Shown one piece after another: positions 7,251 to 16,492 of a stretch of 64,000 bases of DNA. The notes beneath the pieces are model-generated. The model saw only the letters and a list, made by a program, of their open reading frames with translations. It was not told where the DNA came from and searched no databases. A program made the position numbers and the translations under genes. The stretch comes from Bacteroides sp. ET71 (lineage in GTDB: Bacteria > Bacteroidota > Bacteroidia > Bacteroidales > Bacteroidaceae), in assembly GCF_023336905.1 (NCBI RefSeq), contig NZ_JAMBLS010000013.1, forward strand, positions 1-64,000, read 5' to 3'. Each line of letters opens with the position of its first letter. Position 1 is the first letter of the stretch.

Positions 7251-10200
7251 TCAGGCGGCTTTGTCGATGTCCTCCTGTGCCGGATGCGGTTTCTGTTCCG
7301 CTTCCTTGAGGGCCTCGTCTATCCGCCGCTGCAAGTCCCTGCATTCCTGCCGGAGCCTTGCCAGTTCGTCCGCCTTGCTCCACCTGCGGCTGACGATTTC
7401 CTGCAAGGTGGGAAGTTCGCTTTGCAGTTTCGCGATTTTCTTGCGCTGATTGTCGATGATGCCCGGCAGTTTTTCCAGTGCATTCTTCGGGTATTGCGCC
7501 GACTCGACAAATCCCAGCGGCAACGCTCCCGACATGCCGCAACGGTATTTCAATCCGCTTCTGCCCTCGACATAGAACGTGTTGCGGTCGAATGTCCCGG
7601 AAAAGTCATATTCGCTGCGCACCAGCAGGTTCAGCCCCATATAGCTGCCTATGGTGGCGTATGCTTCGCTGCGGTATGTTTTCGCTATGCGGTGCAGTTC
7701 ACGCCCGGTCTCTTCCGCCGTGGCTTGCGGCAGGTTCAGCAGCAGGGTTGTCCGCTCTCCTGCGTATGCCTCGATGTATTCCCTGTCGGACTTGACCTGT
7801 CCGATGAACCGTTCCGCCTTTTCGATGTCCTGCCTGTTGGCTGACATCTTGTGCTCGGCACGGATGCGCCCTTTCTTGAAAATGGCCTGTTCCTTTTCCA
7901 ACTGCATAATCCTGTTGTCAAGTTTCGCCTTGTTCAAGAGGTCGGTATTCCCGGAGAGAATGGCTACGAACTCGGCGAAGTTCATGCCGTTGTCCTCGTC
8001 CATGCTGTCCTCGTCGATACGGCGCACGGCTATCGTGCCGTTGTTAATCTGGTTGATGAACATCTGTTTGTTACGCAAAAGGTTGAACTTGTAGGCATCC
8101 AACGTCTTCTCCGTGCCATAGATGACTATATCCACCACATTGCCGCCCCAGAGCTTGACGGTATTGCCCTTGCGCACCGCACGACCGTTGCGCTGCTCCA
8201 TGTCCGCAGGCCTCCAAGGTATCTCGAGATGATGCACCGCCACCGCCCGCTGCTGGGCGTTCACCCCTGTACCGAGCATGGTAGTCGAGCCGAACAGCAC
8301 ACGCACCCTGCCGCTGTTCATGTCGGCAAAGAGCTTCTTTCTCGCCCTCTCCGTGGTGGCACACTGGATAAACTGGATTTCATCAGCCGGGATGCCGAGC
8401 CGCACCAGCTTGTCCTTGATGTCGGTGTAGATATTCCACACGTTAGGCTTGTAGGTGGAAAGGTCGCTGAATATGAACTGCGTACCCCGGTTGGCATTGG
8501 AGCGCACATAATAGTCATAGACCGTCCTTGCGCAGATTGAAGCCTTGTTTCCTGCGTCGTCGCTGAACCTGTCACCCAAAAGGCGCATGTCAAGCGACAT
8601 CTTCCGTGCCACGTTGGTAGCGATGAGCATCTTCGCCTTGTCGAGATTGTCCGGTTCGGGAATATCGAGGCCGAGGTCTTCCCACTCTCCGCTGCGCGCA
8701 AAGGAAACCAACCGTCCAATCATTTCCTCCTGTTCGATGGTCGGGGCATGGGAAAGGAAACGCACGTTTTTCTCCGGCACATCGAGGTTTATCATGTCGG
8801 CGGTACGGTAATCGGTAATCTCACGCAGGAACATCGCCAGTTCCGGCACCTTGATATAAGAACGGAAACGCTCTTTCCGCCGGATTGAGCCTGTCACGTT
8901 CAGTTCGTAGTCGGCAGACTTCTTCGTGAATATCGCCGCCCACGCATCAAAGCAGCTGATGGACTGCCTGCGGAGTTCCCTCGGGCGCAGGTATTTGAAC
9001 ATCACATACAGTTCGGTAAGCGCATTGACAACCACCGTGCCGGAAAGTAGTGTCGCCCCCAAATCCCGGCCTGTGCGGTGCTGTATGTCACGGATGGCAA
9101 ACAGCATGTTCATCGCCCTTTGCGAGCCTTTGGTGTTGCCGATGCCCGCCACCCTTGTATGGCGTGTCTGGAACATCAGGTTTTTTATAACCTGACATTC
9201 GTCCACAAAAATGTGGTCTATGCCCATCGAATGAAAGTCCACTGTATCGTCTTTCCGAGCCTTGATTTTCTCCTGCAATTCGGCGAGTTTCGCTTTCAGG
9301 TTCTCCTGTCGCTTCTCCAGCCCTTTCTGCATCTGTCTGCTGCGGTAGCGCATGGTGGAGTTCTCCAGCACCTCGAGGCAACGCTCCACATCGGCCAGTT
9401 CCTCCGTGAAAATCTCCATCATGGTTATTTCCGACTGCGGTATCTTCGCGAACTGGTCGTGTGTCAGGATGATGCAGTCCCAGTTGTTGTTCTGTATCTT
9501 GGCAAACACCTCTTTCCGGTTGGCAGGCGTGAAGTCCTCCTTGCCCGGATAGAGCAGTTTGGCAGACGGATAAGCCTTGCGGAACGTGTCGGCAATCTCG
9601 TGCACGTTGGCTTTCAGGCCGACAATCAGAGGTTTCTGTACCAATCCCAAGCGTTTCATCTCATAAGCCGCCACGCACATTATCATCGTCTTACCAGTAC
9701 CCACCTCGTGCCAACAGATACCTCCGCCGTTCTGCTTAAGCATCCAGACGGCATCTTTCTGCGAGGGATAAAGCTCCTTGTAGGGGAAGTGCTCGAATGA
9801 CAGCCCCGGAAAGGTCTGCGCCGAACCGTCATAGTGCGGCCTCACAAAACAGTTGAACCGCTCGTTATAGACCCTAACCAGTTCATCCCTGACCTCCAGC
9901 GGCTGGCTGTCGAGCCATGCGTTGAACCGCTCCCTAATCTCCTGTATCTTGGTGGATGCCTCCTGTATGGCTTCCTCGTCCGGCACACGCACCCTGTCGC
10001 CGTTGCGTTCAATCTCCTTTGTTATTTCCGGCACTGTATCATGCAGGGCATGGACGAACAGGTCTTCGCCGTTGCAGTTGCGCACCGTGTAGGTGTTGTA
10101 AGCCGCCGGAGAATAGCCGTTCAGCCGCACAAGATAGGTGTCATTCACATCAAAGTACATCACCTCGGTTTCCACACCGAACAGCTCCGCCGCAAAATCG

Positions 10201-12224
10201 GCGTATATCTTCGTGTCAATCCACCGTTCGCCCATGTTGATGTCGAGTTCCTCGTAAGGTATCGGTTCGGGGGTTACGCTCTCCAGTGCCCTTGCAGAGA
10301 TTTCCGTCCAATCCCTTTCCCTGCCGGACAGGTCGTCAAGGCATGACATGAGTTCCTTATGCTTGGCAATGACATTGCCTGCGAGAAACTTGCCTTTATG
10401 TTCCCATTCTCCGGCTATGGGGTTGTAGAAAACCTCGCCTTTGAGGGCTTCCGTGACCTCTTCCACTTCCGTGCCTGTGGACTGCACGATGTAGTCCATC
10501 TTCACCTTGCCGTAGAAATTGAGGCTGCTTGCCAACGCCTCGAGCGGCGCCAGCGTTACATTGGTGTCTATCTTCTTGAATGCCACCGGCTCACGCATGA
10601 TGTCGGACTTGAAGATGTTGTCGCCGACCTGCATTTCAATGGTATAGACCTCCATTCCCAAACTGTCCTGAATGACAAACTCCCTGTTGTCGTTCTCGTG
10701 GAAGCACCCCCACTTGGCGACAAATGCGTCATACAGGGCGTTCAGCCGTTCACGCAAGGCTGTCTGTTCCTTTTCTTCCTCCCGCTCTTTCGTTGAGAGT
10801 TCAAAATACGCCTCCCGGAGCGGCAGGTAATCGGACGCCCTCTCCAGATTGACCTTTCCCTCGTCCAGCGGCACGAAATCCACCGCCGTTCCCTCGTAGA
10901 AGCTCGACTTGCGGAAGCGGAGCGTGCCAACCTGTCCCTCGAAGAGCACCATCGCACCCTCCTTTATCCATTCGGGCATATCCCCGGTGTATGCCCTCCG
11001 GCCTTTCTCCGGCATGACGGCAGCCGTTCCCCCGAAGAGTGACATCTGCACAGGCGCATCGTCCTGTCCGATGAAAAGGCTCTTGTGGAAATACCGGGCG
11101 AGGTCATACTGCAGCAGGGCGGACAGGTATCGGGACATGGAGCATTCGTCCCCAGACCACCTGTATTTACGGACATACTTACCGTGTTGGTTCCTGACAA
11201 TGCCGCTGTCGGTCGCCAGTACGGTCTTCGGCAGGGAAAACAGTTTGTTGGCGTATTCCGTCATCGTTCCGTCCGCATTTGCCTTTTCCCTTGTGACTTG
11301 CAGGAAAGCTTTCTCCCGGAGCGAGAGGGATGCCTTGTTCGTATGCTTCTGGAATATGAGCAGGTCGCTGCCCACCTCGATGCCGCTCGTCTGCATGAAA
11401 AGCGTATCGGGAAGCCTTACCGCACTGATAAGGTCGGCATGGCTCACGAGGTACTCACGCACGAACTTGTTGCCCGGCGTGTCGGCTACGCCCCTTGAAG
11501 TGACAAAGGCAAGCAAACCGCCCTCTGACAGCAACTCCATAACCTTGAAAAAAAAGTAATTGTGAATGGTCTTGGCTGCCTGTTCGTAGATGCCGCCCAT
11601 TTTCCAAAATTCCGCATCGAACACACGGAAATTGCCGAACGGAATGTTGGATGCAATGACATCGAATTTCCGATGCTCCAGCTCCTGCCTGTCTATCGTT
11701 TCAAACCCACCTGTCACGGTGGTTGCTTCATCATGCAAAAGAGAAAGTATAAGTCCGGTAATGATGTCGTTCTCAATGGCATAGCTGCGTGTTTCGTCCA
11801 TAGCGACAGGCAGGAAACCGCCGATGCCTGCACTCGGTTCGAGGAAGCTGCGCATCTGCAGTCCGTTCTCCCTGAATGTGGCGTGTATCTGACTTGCCAC
11901 GGTATCAATGATGAATTTCGGCGTATAGAACGCTGTCAGCACGGAAGACTTAATGCTGTCCAGAAAGAGATTGTAATCCGCTTTGCTTCCTTGAACAAAG
12001 GCATTCAAAGCCTCCTGCAGACGGTTCATCTGCTCCGCCAGTTCCTCGGGTATGGGAACTTGCGTCCCGATGGCCAGCACTTCCTTGACGCCTCCGAAAC
12101 CCGAATACTGTGCCAACACCTGTTTTTCCTCCTGTGTGGCTTTCCTGTGCTCTCCGTAAACAGTCACCGCTGTTTCTATGGCAGCCACATTCGCCGCCAG
12201 TGATTTCAATTTGTTGTAACTCAT
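7251..12224 (-). CDS. N6-adenine DNA methylase-SNF2 helicase fusion
   Basis: A 1657-residue protein. The N-terminal third holds a methyltransferase fold with a SAM-binding segment FLEPSAGIGGFLPV and the catalytic-type motif ASNIPFGNF (the NPPF family with I for P). The C-terminal half is a superfamily 2 SNF2-type helicase: Walker A HEVGTGKTMI, Walker B-like HIFVDECQ, the SGTVVVNAL motif, LGTGVNAQQRAVAVHHLE and motif VI QRNGRAVRKGN. A coiled-coil tail follows. Proteins of this build are carried by many conjugative elements and phages and are thought to modify incoming element DNA against restriction, though the target is unknown. It is a single-gene unit between leader E and a strong terminator. 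Confidence 0.9.
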   Translation of the reverse strand: MSYNKLKSLAANVAAIETAVTVYGEHRKATQEEKQVLAQYSGFGGVKEVLAIGTQVPIPEELAEQMNRLQEALNAFVQGSKADYNLFLDSIKSSVLTAFYTPKFIIDTVASQIHATFRENGLQMRSFLEPSAGIGGFLPVAMDETRSYAIENDIITGLILSLLHDEATTVTGGFETIDRQELEHRKFDVIASNIPFGNFRVFDAEFWKMGGIYEQAAKTIHNYFFFKVMELLSEGGLLAFVTSRGVADTPGNKFVREYLVSHADLISAVRLPDTLFMQTSGIEVGSDLLIFQKHTNKASLSLREKAFLQVTREKANADGTMTEYANKLFSLPKTVLATDSGIVRNQHGKYVRKYRWSGDECSMSRYLSALLQYDLARYFHKSLFIGQDDAPVQMSLFGGTAAVMPEKGRRAYTGDMPEWIKEGAMVLFEGQVGTLRFRKSSFYEGTAVDFVPLDEGKVNLERASDYLPLREAYFELSTKEREEEKEQTALRERLNALYDAFVAKWGCFHENDNREFVIQDSLGMEVYTIEMQVGDNIFKSDIMREPVAFKKIDTNVTLAPLEALASSLNFYGKVKMDYIVQSTGTEVEEVTEALKGEVFYNPIAGEWEHKGKFLAGNVIAKHKELMSCLDDLSGRERDWTEISARALESVTPEPIPYEELDINMGERWIDTKIYADFAAELFGVETEVMYFDVNDTYLVRLNGYSPAAYNTYTVRNCNGEDLFVHALHDTVPEITKEIERNGDRVRVPDEEAIQEASTKIQEIRERFNAWLDSQPLEVRDELVRVYNERFNCFVRPHYDGSAQTFPGLSFEHFPYKELYPSQKDAVWMLKQNGGGICWHEVGTGKTMIMCVAAYEMKRLGLVQKPLIVGLKANVHEIADTFRKAYPSAKLLYPGKEDFTPANRKEVFAKIQNNNWDCIILTHDQFAKIPQSEITMMEIFTEELADVERCLEVLENSTMRYRSRQMQKGLEKRQENLKAKLAELQEKIKARKDDTVDFHSMGIDHIFVDECQVIKNLMFQTRHTRVAGIGNTKGSQRAMNMLFAIRDIQHRTGRDLGATLLSGTVVVNALTELYVMFKYLRPRELRRQSISCFDAWAAIFTKKSADYELNVTGSIRRKERFRSYIKVPELAMFLREITDYRTADMINLDVPEKNVRFLSHAPTIEQEEMIGRLVSFARSGEWEDLGLDIPEPDNLDKAKMLIATNVARKMSLDMRLLGDRFSDDAGNKASICARTVYDYYVRSNANRGTQFIFSDLSTYKPNVWNIYTDIKDKLVRLGIPADEIQFIQCATTERARKKLFADMNSGRVRVLFGSTTMLGTGVNAQQRAVAVHHLEIPWRPADMEQRNGRAVRKGNTVKLWGGNVVDIVIYGTEKTLDAYKFNLLRNKQMFINQINNGTIAVRRIDEDSMDEDNGMNFAEFVAILSGNTDLLNKAKLDNRIMQLEKEQAIFKKGRIRAEHKMSANRQDIEKAERFIGQVKSDREYIEAYAGERTTLLLNLPQATAEETGRELHRIAKTYRSEAYATIGSYMGLNLLVRSEYDFSGTFDRNTFYVEGRSGLKYRCGMSGALPLGFVESAQYPKNALEKLPGIIDNQRKKIAKLQSELPTLQEIVSRRWSKADELARLRQECRDLQRRIDEALKEAEQKPHPAQEDIDKAA

Positions 12225-12332
12225 AGCTTAACCTTTAAATTAATTTTCTTCCCTTTGTTCGGTCCGTTTGCGACCGCAGGGATTATTTTTCTGCTTTGAA
12301 AGGTGGCGGTAGCCATACGCCAAGGCCGGTAA

Positions 12333-12429
12333 GGAAAAATACGCTCGACAGCCGGAGAGGAAGATTTTTCCGAGACCCTACGGGCAGAATGCCGGCATTG
12401 GCAGGAATGGAAAGCGCCGGTTACCTTTG
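12333..12429. promoter_or_regulatory. leader unit E: hairpin plus rightward promoter
   Basis: GGAAAAAT (12333-12340) pairs with ATTTTTCC (12364-12371) around an inner CTC/GAG stem, with the same ACG / AGGAAG internal loop as units D and F. TTG at 12398-12400 and the consensus box TACCTTTG at 12422-12429 are 21 bp apart, reading rightward; the box starts 51 bp after the hairpin. The unit is upstream of the methylase-helicase gene. Confidence 0.65.
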
Positions 12430-12568
12430 CTGAAAAATCCAATCCCCCGAGGTCGCACGGCTGAACAGGCGGAAACGCCGTGGTATAGAAAGGGAGGATG
12501 CCGGGCAGGTAGAAAAGGGAATGGAAAGGTATAAAGGTAATTGCCGTCGGCAGACCGGAAACATAAAA

Positions 12569-12599
12569 AGCCGTATCGGGTCATTTGCCCGACACGGCT
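12569..12599 (-). terminator. terminator of the gene at 12620-13246
   Basis: AGCCGTATCGGG (12569-12580) and GCCCGACACGGCT (12587-12599) form a long hairpin with a 6-nt loop. On the minus strand it is followed by TTTTTATG. It sits 20 bp beyond the stop codon. Confidence 0.85.
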
Positions 12600-12619
12600 C
12601 TGCCTTGTTCCGAAACGGA

Positions 12620-13246
12620 TTAATCAATATCGTAGCCAATCACATATTCATCGTTGATAAGCAGGTAATAGTAACCGTTTCCACAATCTCTGTATTCCTT
12701 GCTGAACCCGGCAATCATGTCGCCGTTGTCACGCGGCTCGCACCAGAGCGTACCATCATATCCGCAAAAGTCAAAACGACTGGTAGAGTAACTCTTTCCA
12801 TCTTTCAGTGCTTTTCTGAAAAGCTCCATGCGCACGCTGCCGCAATACTTCTCAATCCTTGCCAGGCTGATACACATTCCGTCAATACTTGTTCCTGTTG
12901 TTATGTTGTTTTCGTAGAGGGATTTCTCCGGGTCGGCTGCGGCAATATCCCGAAGCCAAGCGTTGGTATGCGTGGCAAGAGCGGCGAGTCTTTTGTATTT
13001 CAAGACCAATTTTCTCTCCCTGTCCGTTTCAACATTGGCGGAGGGATAATATATTTTCTCAATGGACTTCCAGTCTGAAAAGACATAGCCCATTTTGCGC
13101 TTTCCCGGTGCGACAATTCCGATGATGTTTTCGTCACGGTTGATGAACAGCCGTCTGCGTTTTCCGTTAATTCTCACATACAGTGATGGGGGATTTTCCG
13201 CGTTGCGGAGATATGCTTCCGCCGGATGAATGTTAGTCGGTTCCAT
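12620..13246 (-). CDS. conserved hypothetical protein
   Basis: A 208-residue soluble protein, read from the ATG at 13246 (a TTG three codons upstream is also possible). The N-terminal part, SLYVRINGKRRRLFINRDENIIGIV, suggests a small beta domain; the C-terminal part, YYYLLINDEYVIGYDID, is also strand-rich. I see no catalytic motif. It follows the 73-residue gene at 13278-13499 and ends at a strong terminator, forming a two-gene unit behind leader F. Confidence 0.65.
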   Translation of the reverse strand: MEPTNIHPAEAYLRNAENPPSLYVRINGKRRRLFINRDENIIGIVAPGKRKMGYVFSDWKSIEKIYYPSANVETDRERKLVLKYKRLAALATHTNAWLRDIAAADPEKSLYENNITTGTSIDGMCISLARIEKYCGSVRMELFRKALKDGKSYSTSRFDFCGYDGTLWCEPRDNGDMIAGFSKEYRDCGNGYYYLLINDEYVIGYDID

Positions 13247-13277
13247 ATTTTTCAATTTAGAGTGTTTATACTTCAGT

Positions 13278-13499
13278 TCAAAGTTTGGGTATGTCGCCGC
13301 ATTTCAGCAGCTGGCCGTCCCTATAAAGCTCGATACGTCCGGGTCTGAAGCCCATTTCGGGGGCAACATTTCGGATATAGTCCTGATATTCCTTGCCTGA
13401 AAAGTTCTTTCCGCAAAGGTTGTTGAAAATCATTGGGATTGTGTGTTCGCTGGTGCTTGACAGGATTGTGCTACCGTCTTGTCTGATTTCTTCCGTCAT
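13278..13499 (-). CDS. small hypothetical protein
   Basis: A 73-residue protein (MTEEIRQDGSTILSSTSEHT...). It is the first gene after leader F on the minus strand and lies 31 bp before the next gene. No domain is recognised. The spacing and codon use support a real gene rather than a chance frame. Confidence 0.55.
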   Translation of the reverse strand: MTEEIRQDGSTILSSTSEHTIPMIFNNLCGKNFSGKEYQDYIRNVAPEMGFRPGRIELYRDGQLLKCGDIPKL

Positions 13500-13628
13500 A
13501 ACTTCAAATTTTTAATTGTTCGACATTGTTATTTGTTTTTATTTTCCCTCCGTTCGCCCTATGTACGAACTCCAGGATTATTTTTCTGCATTGAAAAGGC
13601 GGCAAGGAACAACCATACAAGGCTGGAC

Positions 13629-13725
13629 GGGAAAATACGCTCGACGGCGGAGAGGAAGATTTTTCCGGCTCACCCCTGCGGCGGCCTGCCGGCATTGTCG
13701 GGATTGTGACGGCCAAGTATTTTCG
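13629..13725. promoter_or_regulatory. leader unit F: hairpin plus rightward promoter
   Basis: GGGAAAAT (13629-13636) pairs with ATTTTTCC (13659-13666), including one wobble pair, around a CTC/GAG inner stem with the ACG / AGGAAG internal loop. TTG at 13695-13697 and TATTTTCG at 13718-13725 are 20 bp apart and read rightward, toward the immunity array. In this copy the rightward promoter clearly has genes downstream. Confidence 0.6.
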
Positions 13726-13915
13726 CAGCAAAATAAGTGCTGGAGGTCGCAGGGCCGGATGGTAGTGGAACACAGGGTAAAAGAGGCCGAGAAGCAACGT
13801 ACAGGGGATGTGCGATAATAAAAAAGGAAAAGAATATCTGATGGAAATTTTGTCGGACAGGTGGAATCTGTTACCTTTGTTAAACGGTTAAAGGTCAACG
13901 CTGAACGCTGCCGAA
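13696..13915 (+). repeat. array leader, copy 1 (duplicated at 17326-17545)
   Basis: About 220 bp with roughly nine of ten bases identical to 17326-17545. It contains the rightward promoter of unit F and a second promoter: TTTG at 13849-13852, 19 bp, TACCTTTG at 13872-13879. It ends in the sequence GGTCAACGCTGAACGCT, a half-like version of the cassette repeat. It plays the part of an array leader: promoter plus first recombination-like site. Confidence 0.75.
13849..13879 (+). promoter_or_regulatory. promoter of immunity array 1
   Basis: TTTG, a 19-bp spacer, then TACCTTTG matches the Bacteroides consensus. The start codon of the first array gene is 68 bp downstream. The same pair recurs at 17478-17508. 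Confidence 0.75.
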
Positions 13916-13946
13916 CAACATTATCGTAAGGAAAGAATTAGGCGAT

Positions 13947-14588
13947 ATGGAAAAGAAAGAATTAGAGAAAAAAATTGATACGTTGTTCAAAGAACAATGT
14001 GCCAATATTGTTATACCTAATTATAAAGTTAAGGTCTTAAAAAGGTGGATTAAAATTATAGGTAATAATCAAGCAGTAGAAGGTGATGTCTTTTATCAAT
14101 TTCTTTCCCCCAAATTTTGTCAATTGGGAGCTATAACAACATTACATTTATATGGAAGCATTGCAAATGGATTAATTGGACAAATTTTATCTAATATCGA
14201 TCCTCATCCAAGATATCCACTAATAACTGGTAACTATAAATTTTCGAGAACTGCTAAATATATGGGAGGACCTGATTTTAGTTTTTATCAAACTGATAAT
14301 GTTGAAGAAAGGATTCGCTTTTTAATTGAACCTATTAAGAATGATATTATACCGAGATTTGACAATTTCTTAAATTGCAAAGAAGGTTTGATTGAAGATG
14401 TCTTTTCTGAACCTGAATATTATAAATGTCCGTATGCTATCGCATTGATAATACTCTATCTTAATAATAAAAATACAGAGGATAATATCAAGGTATTGCG
14501 TGAAGAAGCTATAAAGGCTAAACTGAAAGATATGAAAATGGCAAGTATGATAGAAGAAAAAGTATTTCAATACTTCAGTAATATATAA
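13947..14588 (+). CDS. immunity-like protein, array 1 gene 1
   Basis: A 213-residue soluble protein, lysine- and isoleucine-rich, from an AT-rich gene. No family recognised. The case for an immunity role is contextual: it is the first of nine short unrelated genes, each followed by a cassette-like repeat, behind one promoter. The C-terminal part (KLKDMKMASMIEEKVFQYF) is helical. No signal peptide, so it would act in the cytoplasm, where T6SS and contact-dependent nuclease or NADase toxins are neutralised. Confidence 0.65.
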   Translation: MEKKELEKKIDTLFKEQCANIVIPNYKVKVLKRWIKIIGNNQAVEGDVFYQFLSPKFCQLGAITTLHLYGSIANGLIGQILSNIDPHPRYPLITGNYKFSRTAKYMGGPDFSFYQTDNVEERIRFLIEPIKNDIIPRFDNFLNCKEGLIEDVFSEPEYYKCPYAIALIILYLNNKNTEDNIKVLREEAIKAKLKDMKMASMIEEKVFQYFSNI

Positions 14589-14607
14589 CATATTGCCTAT
14601 GAACTTA

Positions 14608-14656
14608 CGATAACAAACAGCAAACCGACTGAAGCGGAACGCTGCCAAACATTATT
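14608..14656 (+). repeat. cassette repeat (attC-like), site 2
   Basis: An imperfect palindrome: ATAACAAACAGC at the left and GCTGCCAAACATTATT at the right. The inner CAGC/GCTG and CCG/CGG stems enclose the loop ACTGAAG. It separates gene 1 from gene 2. Confidence 0.75.
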
Positions 14657-14660
14657 GACG

Positions 14661-15200
14661 ATGATGAAAGAACAAAAAAATATTTTCGGGAATAAATCCA
14701 AGTTTGCAATAGAAGCTATCCTATCGCAAATAGATGAGGAGCCAATATTCATCAATTATTGTCTATGGATAAGGAATAATATGGTTGGCGACATCGGGCA
14801 ATGTGCCTTATTGTCAGCAGAAATGGAGCCTATATTAAAAGTAGTCCAACTGAAAGGACAACGACAAATGCCATTCGAGAATTTAACAGCACCCGTATTA
14901 ACGGATAAACTGATTGAAAATACTTGGGGCTATGCTTCTGATTACAGCCATAATGTACCTTTAAGCAATATCGACATACTTTCCTATCATGGAGAGTGCT
15001 TTCAGGGATATTATGTATTCCTTATTGAGCAACAGGGTTACGAATGGCTGCTGACAAAAGACAATGTTGACAATAAATATTATGATATGAAGATACCTTC
15101 AGGTATAATATATTCAACATTTAAAAAATTTTCAAAGTGGATTGAGGATTCGACGATGTTAGTTTTGCGAACAAATAAAGCGTCAATAACAAACGGATAA
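14661..15200 (+). CDS. Imm42-like immunity protein, array 1 gene 2
   Basis: A 179-residue protein if read from ATG 14661 (a second ATG follows immediately). The start FGNKSKFAIEAIL and the phrase LWIRNNMVGDIGQ resemble the Imm42 family, where FxIGxKSxFAI precedes a strand with a NxxxG turn. The match is by eye, so the family is tentative. The last codons (NKASITNG) run into the following repeat. Confidence 0.6.
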   Translation: MMKEQKNIFGNKSKFAIEAILSQIDEEPIFINYCLWIRNNMVGDIGQCALLSAEMEPILKVVQLKGQRQMPFENLTAPVLTDKLIENTWGYASDYSHNVPLSNIDILSYHGECFQGYYVFLIEQQGYEWLLTKDNVDNKYYDMKIPSGIIYSTFKKFSKWIEDSTMLVLRTNKASITNG

Positions 15201-15237
15201 ATCACCCTTAAAGGTTGATAGTTCGCTGAACATTATC
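15184..15237 (+). repeat. cassette repeat, site 3 (diverged)
   Basis: It begins AATAACAAACGG and ends TTCGCTGAACATTATC. The centre (CACCCTTAAAGGTTG) differs from site 2 but keeps a short CCTT/AAGG stem. The end of gene 2 lies inside it. Confidence 0.65.
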
Positions 15238-15253
15238 GGTAAAGTACAGAAGA

Positions 15254-15655
15254 ATGGAAATAAAAGATATAACAACAAGCATAGGCTTTATTGGTGGACG
15301 AGATGCCATAATAATTGAGTATATCAATATTATAAATCCTCAAACTATTGAAGTGTATGTAAATGTCTCCCATAATAGCCTATGCAATTTTGTAGATAAC
15401 ACTGTGAGTGATTTTAATCTGAGATTTGTATTCAATGGAGTAATGAAATTCCAGTTGTACGATTACGAAATGTTTGAAAGCAATATAAAGGGTAAAGGGC
15501 AGACCGTGTCATCTATACGAGAGATTGTCAATCCTACCTTTTCTAAGAAGGGACTACATCATATATTGATAATTGCATACGATAATGTGATGGAATTTTT
15601 ATGTACTGAATTTCATGATGAATTGATTACCGCTAATAAACAGCAAACCGACTGA
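15254..15655 (+). CDS. hypothetical immunity-like protein, array 1 gene 3
   Basis: A 133-residue soluble beta-rich protein (MEIKDITTSIGFIGGRDAII...). No known family recognised. Its last seven residues, ANKQQTD, are encoded inside the next cassette repeat, just as the gene at 61794-62129 ends ANKRRTD inside its repeat. This shows the repeats are joined to gene ends in a fixed way. Confidence 0.6.
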   Translation: MEIKDITTSIGFIGGRDAIIIEYINIINPQTIEVYVNVSHNSLCNFVDNTVSDFNLRFVFNGVMKFQLYDYEMFESNIKGKGQTVSSIREIVNPTFSKKGLHHILIIAYDNVMEFLCTEFHDELITANKQQTD

Positions 15656-15675
15656 AGCTGAACGCTGCCAGACAT
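15629..15675 (+). repeat. cassette repeat, site 4
   Basis: Nearly identical to site 2: CTAATAAACAGC, then the loop ACTGAAG, then GAACGCTGCCAGACATTA. It overlaps the stop codon of gene 3. Confidence 0.75.
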
Positions 15676-15686
15676 TACAGATAAGA

Positions 15687-15917
15687 ATGAACACGAAAGA
15701 ATTTATTATTAGACGATTGGAGCAAATGACAGAGCTGTCGGAAAGCAGGAATGAGTATTATAAGAGACTAATACATTCCTTCCAGAGTGATGCTGATCAG
15801 CATGTTTCTGATAAGATATATTCTAATCTTTGCGGATTGTTAGCGCATGGAGATTTAAATAATAAAGAATATGACTTACTGAAAGAGGTTATACTTGAAT
15901 TAGAAAAAAGGATATAA
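15687..15917 (+). CDS. small hypothetical protein, array 1 gene 4
   Basis: A 76-residue helical protein (MNTKEFIIRRLEQMTELSES...). Unusually, no repeat separates it from the next gene, which starts 12 bp later; the two may form one cassette. It could be half of a two-protein immunity unit. No family recognised. Confidence 0.55.
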   Translation: MNTKEFIIRRLEQMTELSESRNEYYKRLIHSFQSDADQHVSDKIYSNLCGLLAHGDLNNKEYDLLKEVILELEKRI

Positions 15918-15928
15918 GAATTAAAAGT

Positions 15929-16408
15929 ATGGAGATATATGATATAAATACAATTTACAGTCAGTATAAGGAATTTATCAATTCTAACTGTACAGATTTG
16001 AAAGATGAAGTAGAGGTGATAGTTAGACGGAGAGGGCTATCTTCTATAATGAATGATTCCAAGTGGCTAAAATTACAAACCGCTATTCTGTCTATTCCGA
16101 AATTTGAACCCATATATGGTGTTCAACTTTTGACTGATGAGATTGAACATTCTCCTGTATTTGAAGTACCGACGCTTCCGATTTATGGAGGTTGGGAACT
16201 TATATATGAAGATTGTGAATACGCCCCGCCACCATTCTTTAATATTGAATGGATGGCAATACAGCCTTTGGATAAAATTGACAAAGGAAGATTATTAAAT
16301 CCTGAAATCATAGATAAATCAAATATATTGGTAGAAATCCTTCATAAGTATCATATACCATTTGAGAAGGAAGATGAACATACGTTTGTAATCTACGGGT
16401 ATAAATGA
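15929..16408 (+). CDS. hypothetical immunity-like protein, array 1 gene 5
   Basis: A 159-residue acidic protein with a proline- and tyrosine-rich middle (YGGWELIYEDCEYAPPPFFN). No family recognised. It shares a cassette with the preceding 76-residue gene and is followed by repeat site 5. Acidic soluble proteins of this size are typical of immunity factors that mask basic nuclease toxins; that role is inference. Confidence 0.55.
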   Translation: MEIYDINTIYSQYKEFINSNCTDLKDEVEVIVRRRGLSSIMNDSKWLKLQTAILSIPKFEPIYGVQLLTDEIEHSPVFEVPTLPIYGGWELIYEDCEYAPPPFFNIEWMAIQPLDKIDKGRLLNPEIIDKSNILVEILHKYHIPFEKEDEHTFVIYGYK

Positions 16409-16418
16409 TGAATAAACC

Positions 16419-16472
16419 GATAGCAAGCAGCAAACCGGCTGCATAAGTGGAACGCTGCCAGACATCAGCATC
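16419..16472 (+). repeat. cassette repeat, site 5
   Basis: GATAGCAAGCAGCAAACCGG at the left and GGAACGCTGCCAGACATCAG at the right, with a slightly longer centre (CTGCATAAGT) than sites 2 and 4. Confidence 0.7.
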
Positions 16473-16492
16473 GAAGAATAAAAAGAAATAGA

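Noticed and set aside
7851-8540. Rightward open frames within the methylase-helicase gene
   Set aside because: They are antisense to coherent helicase motifs and have no conserved domain.
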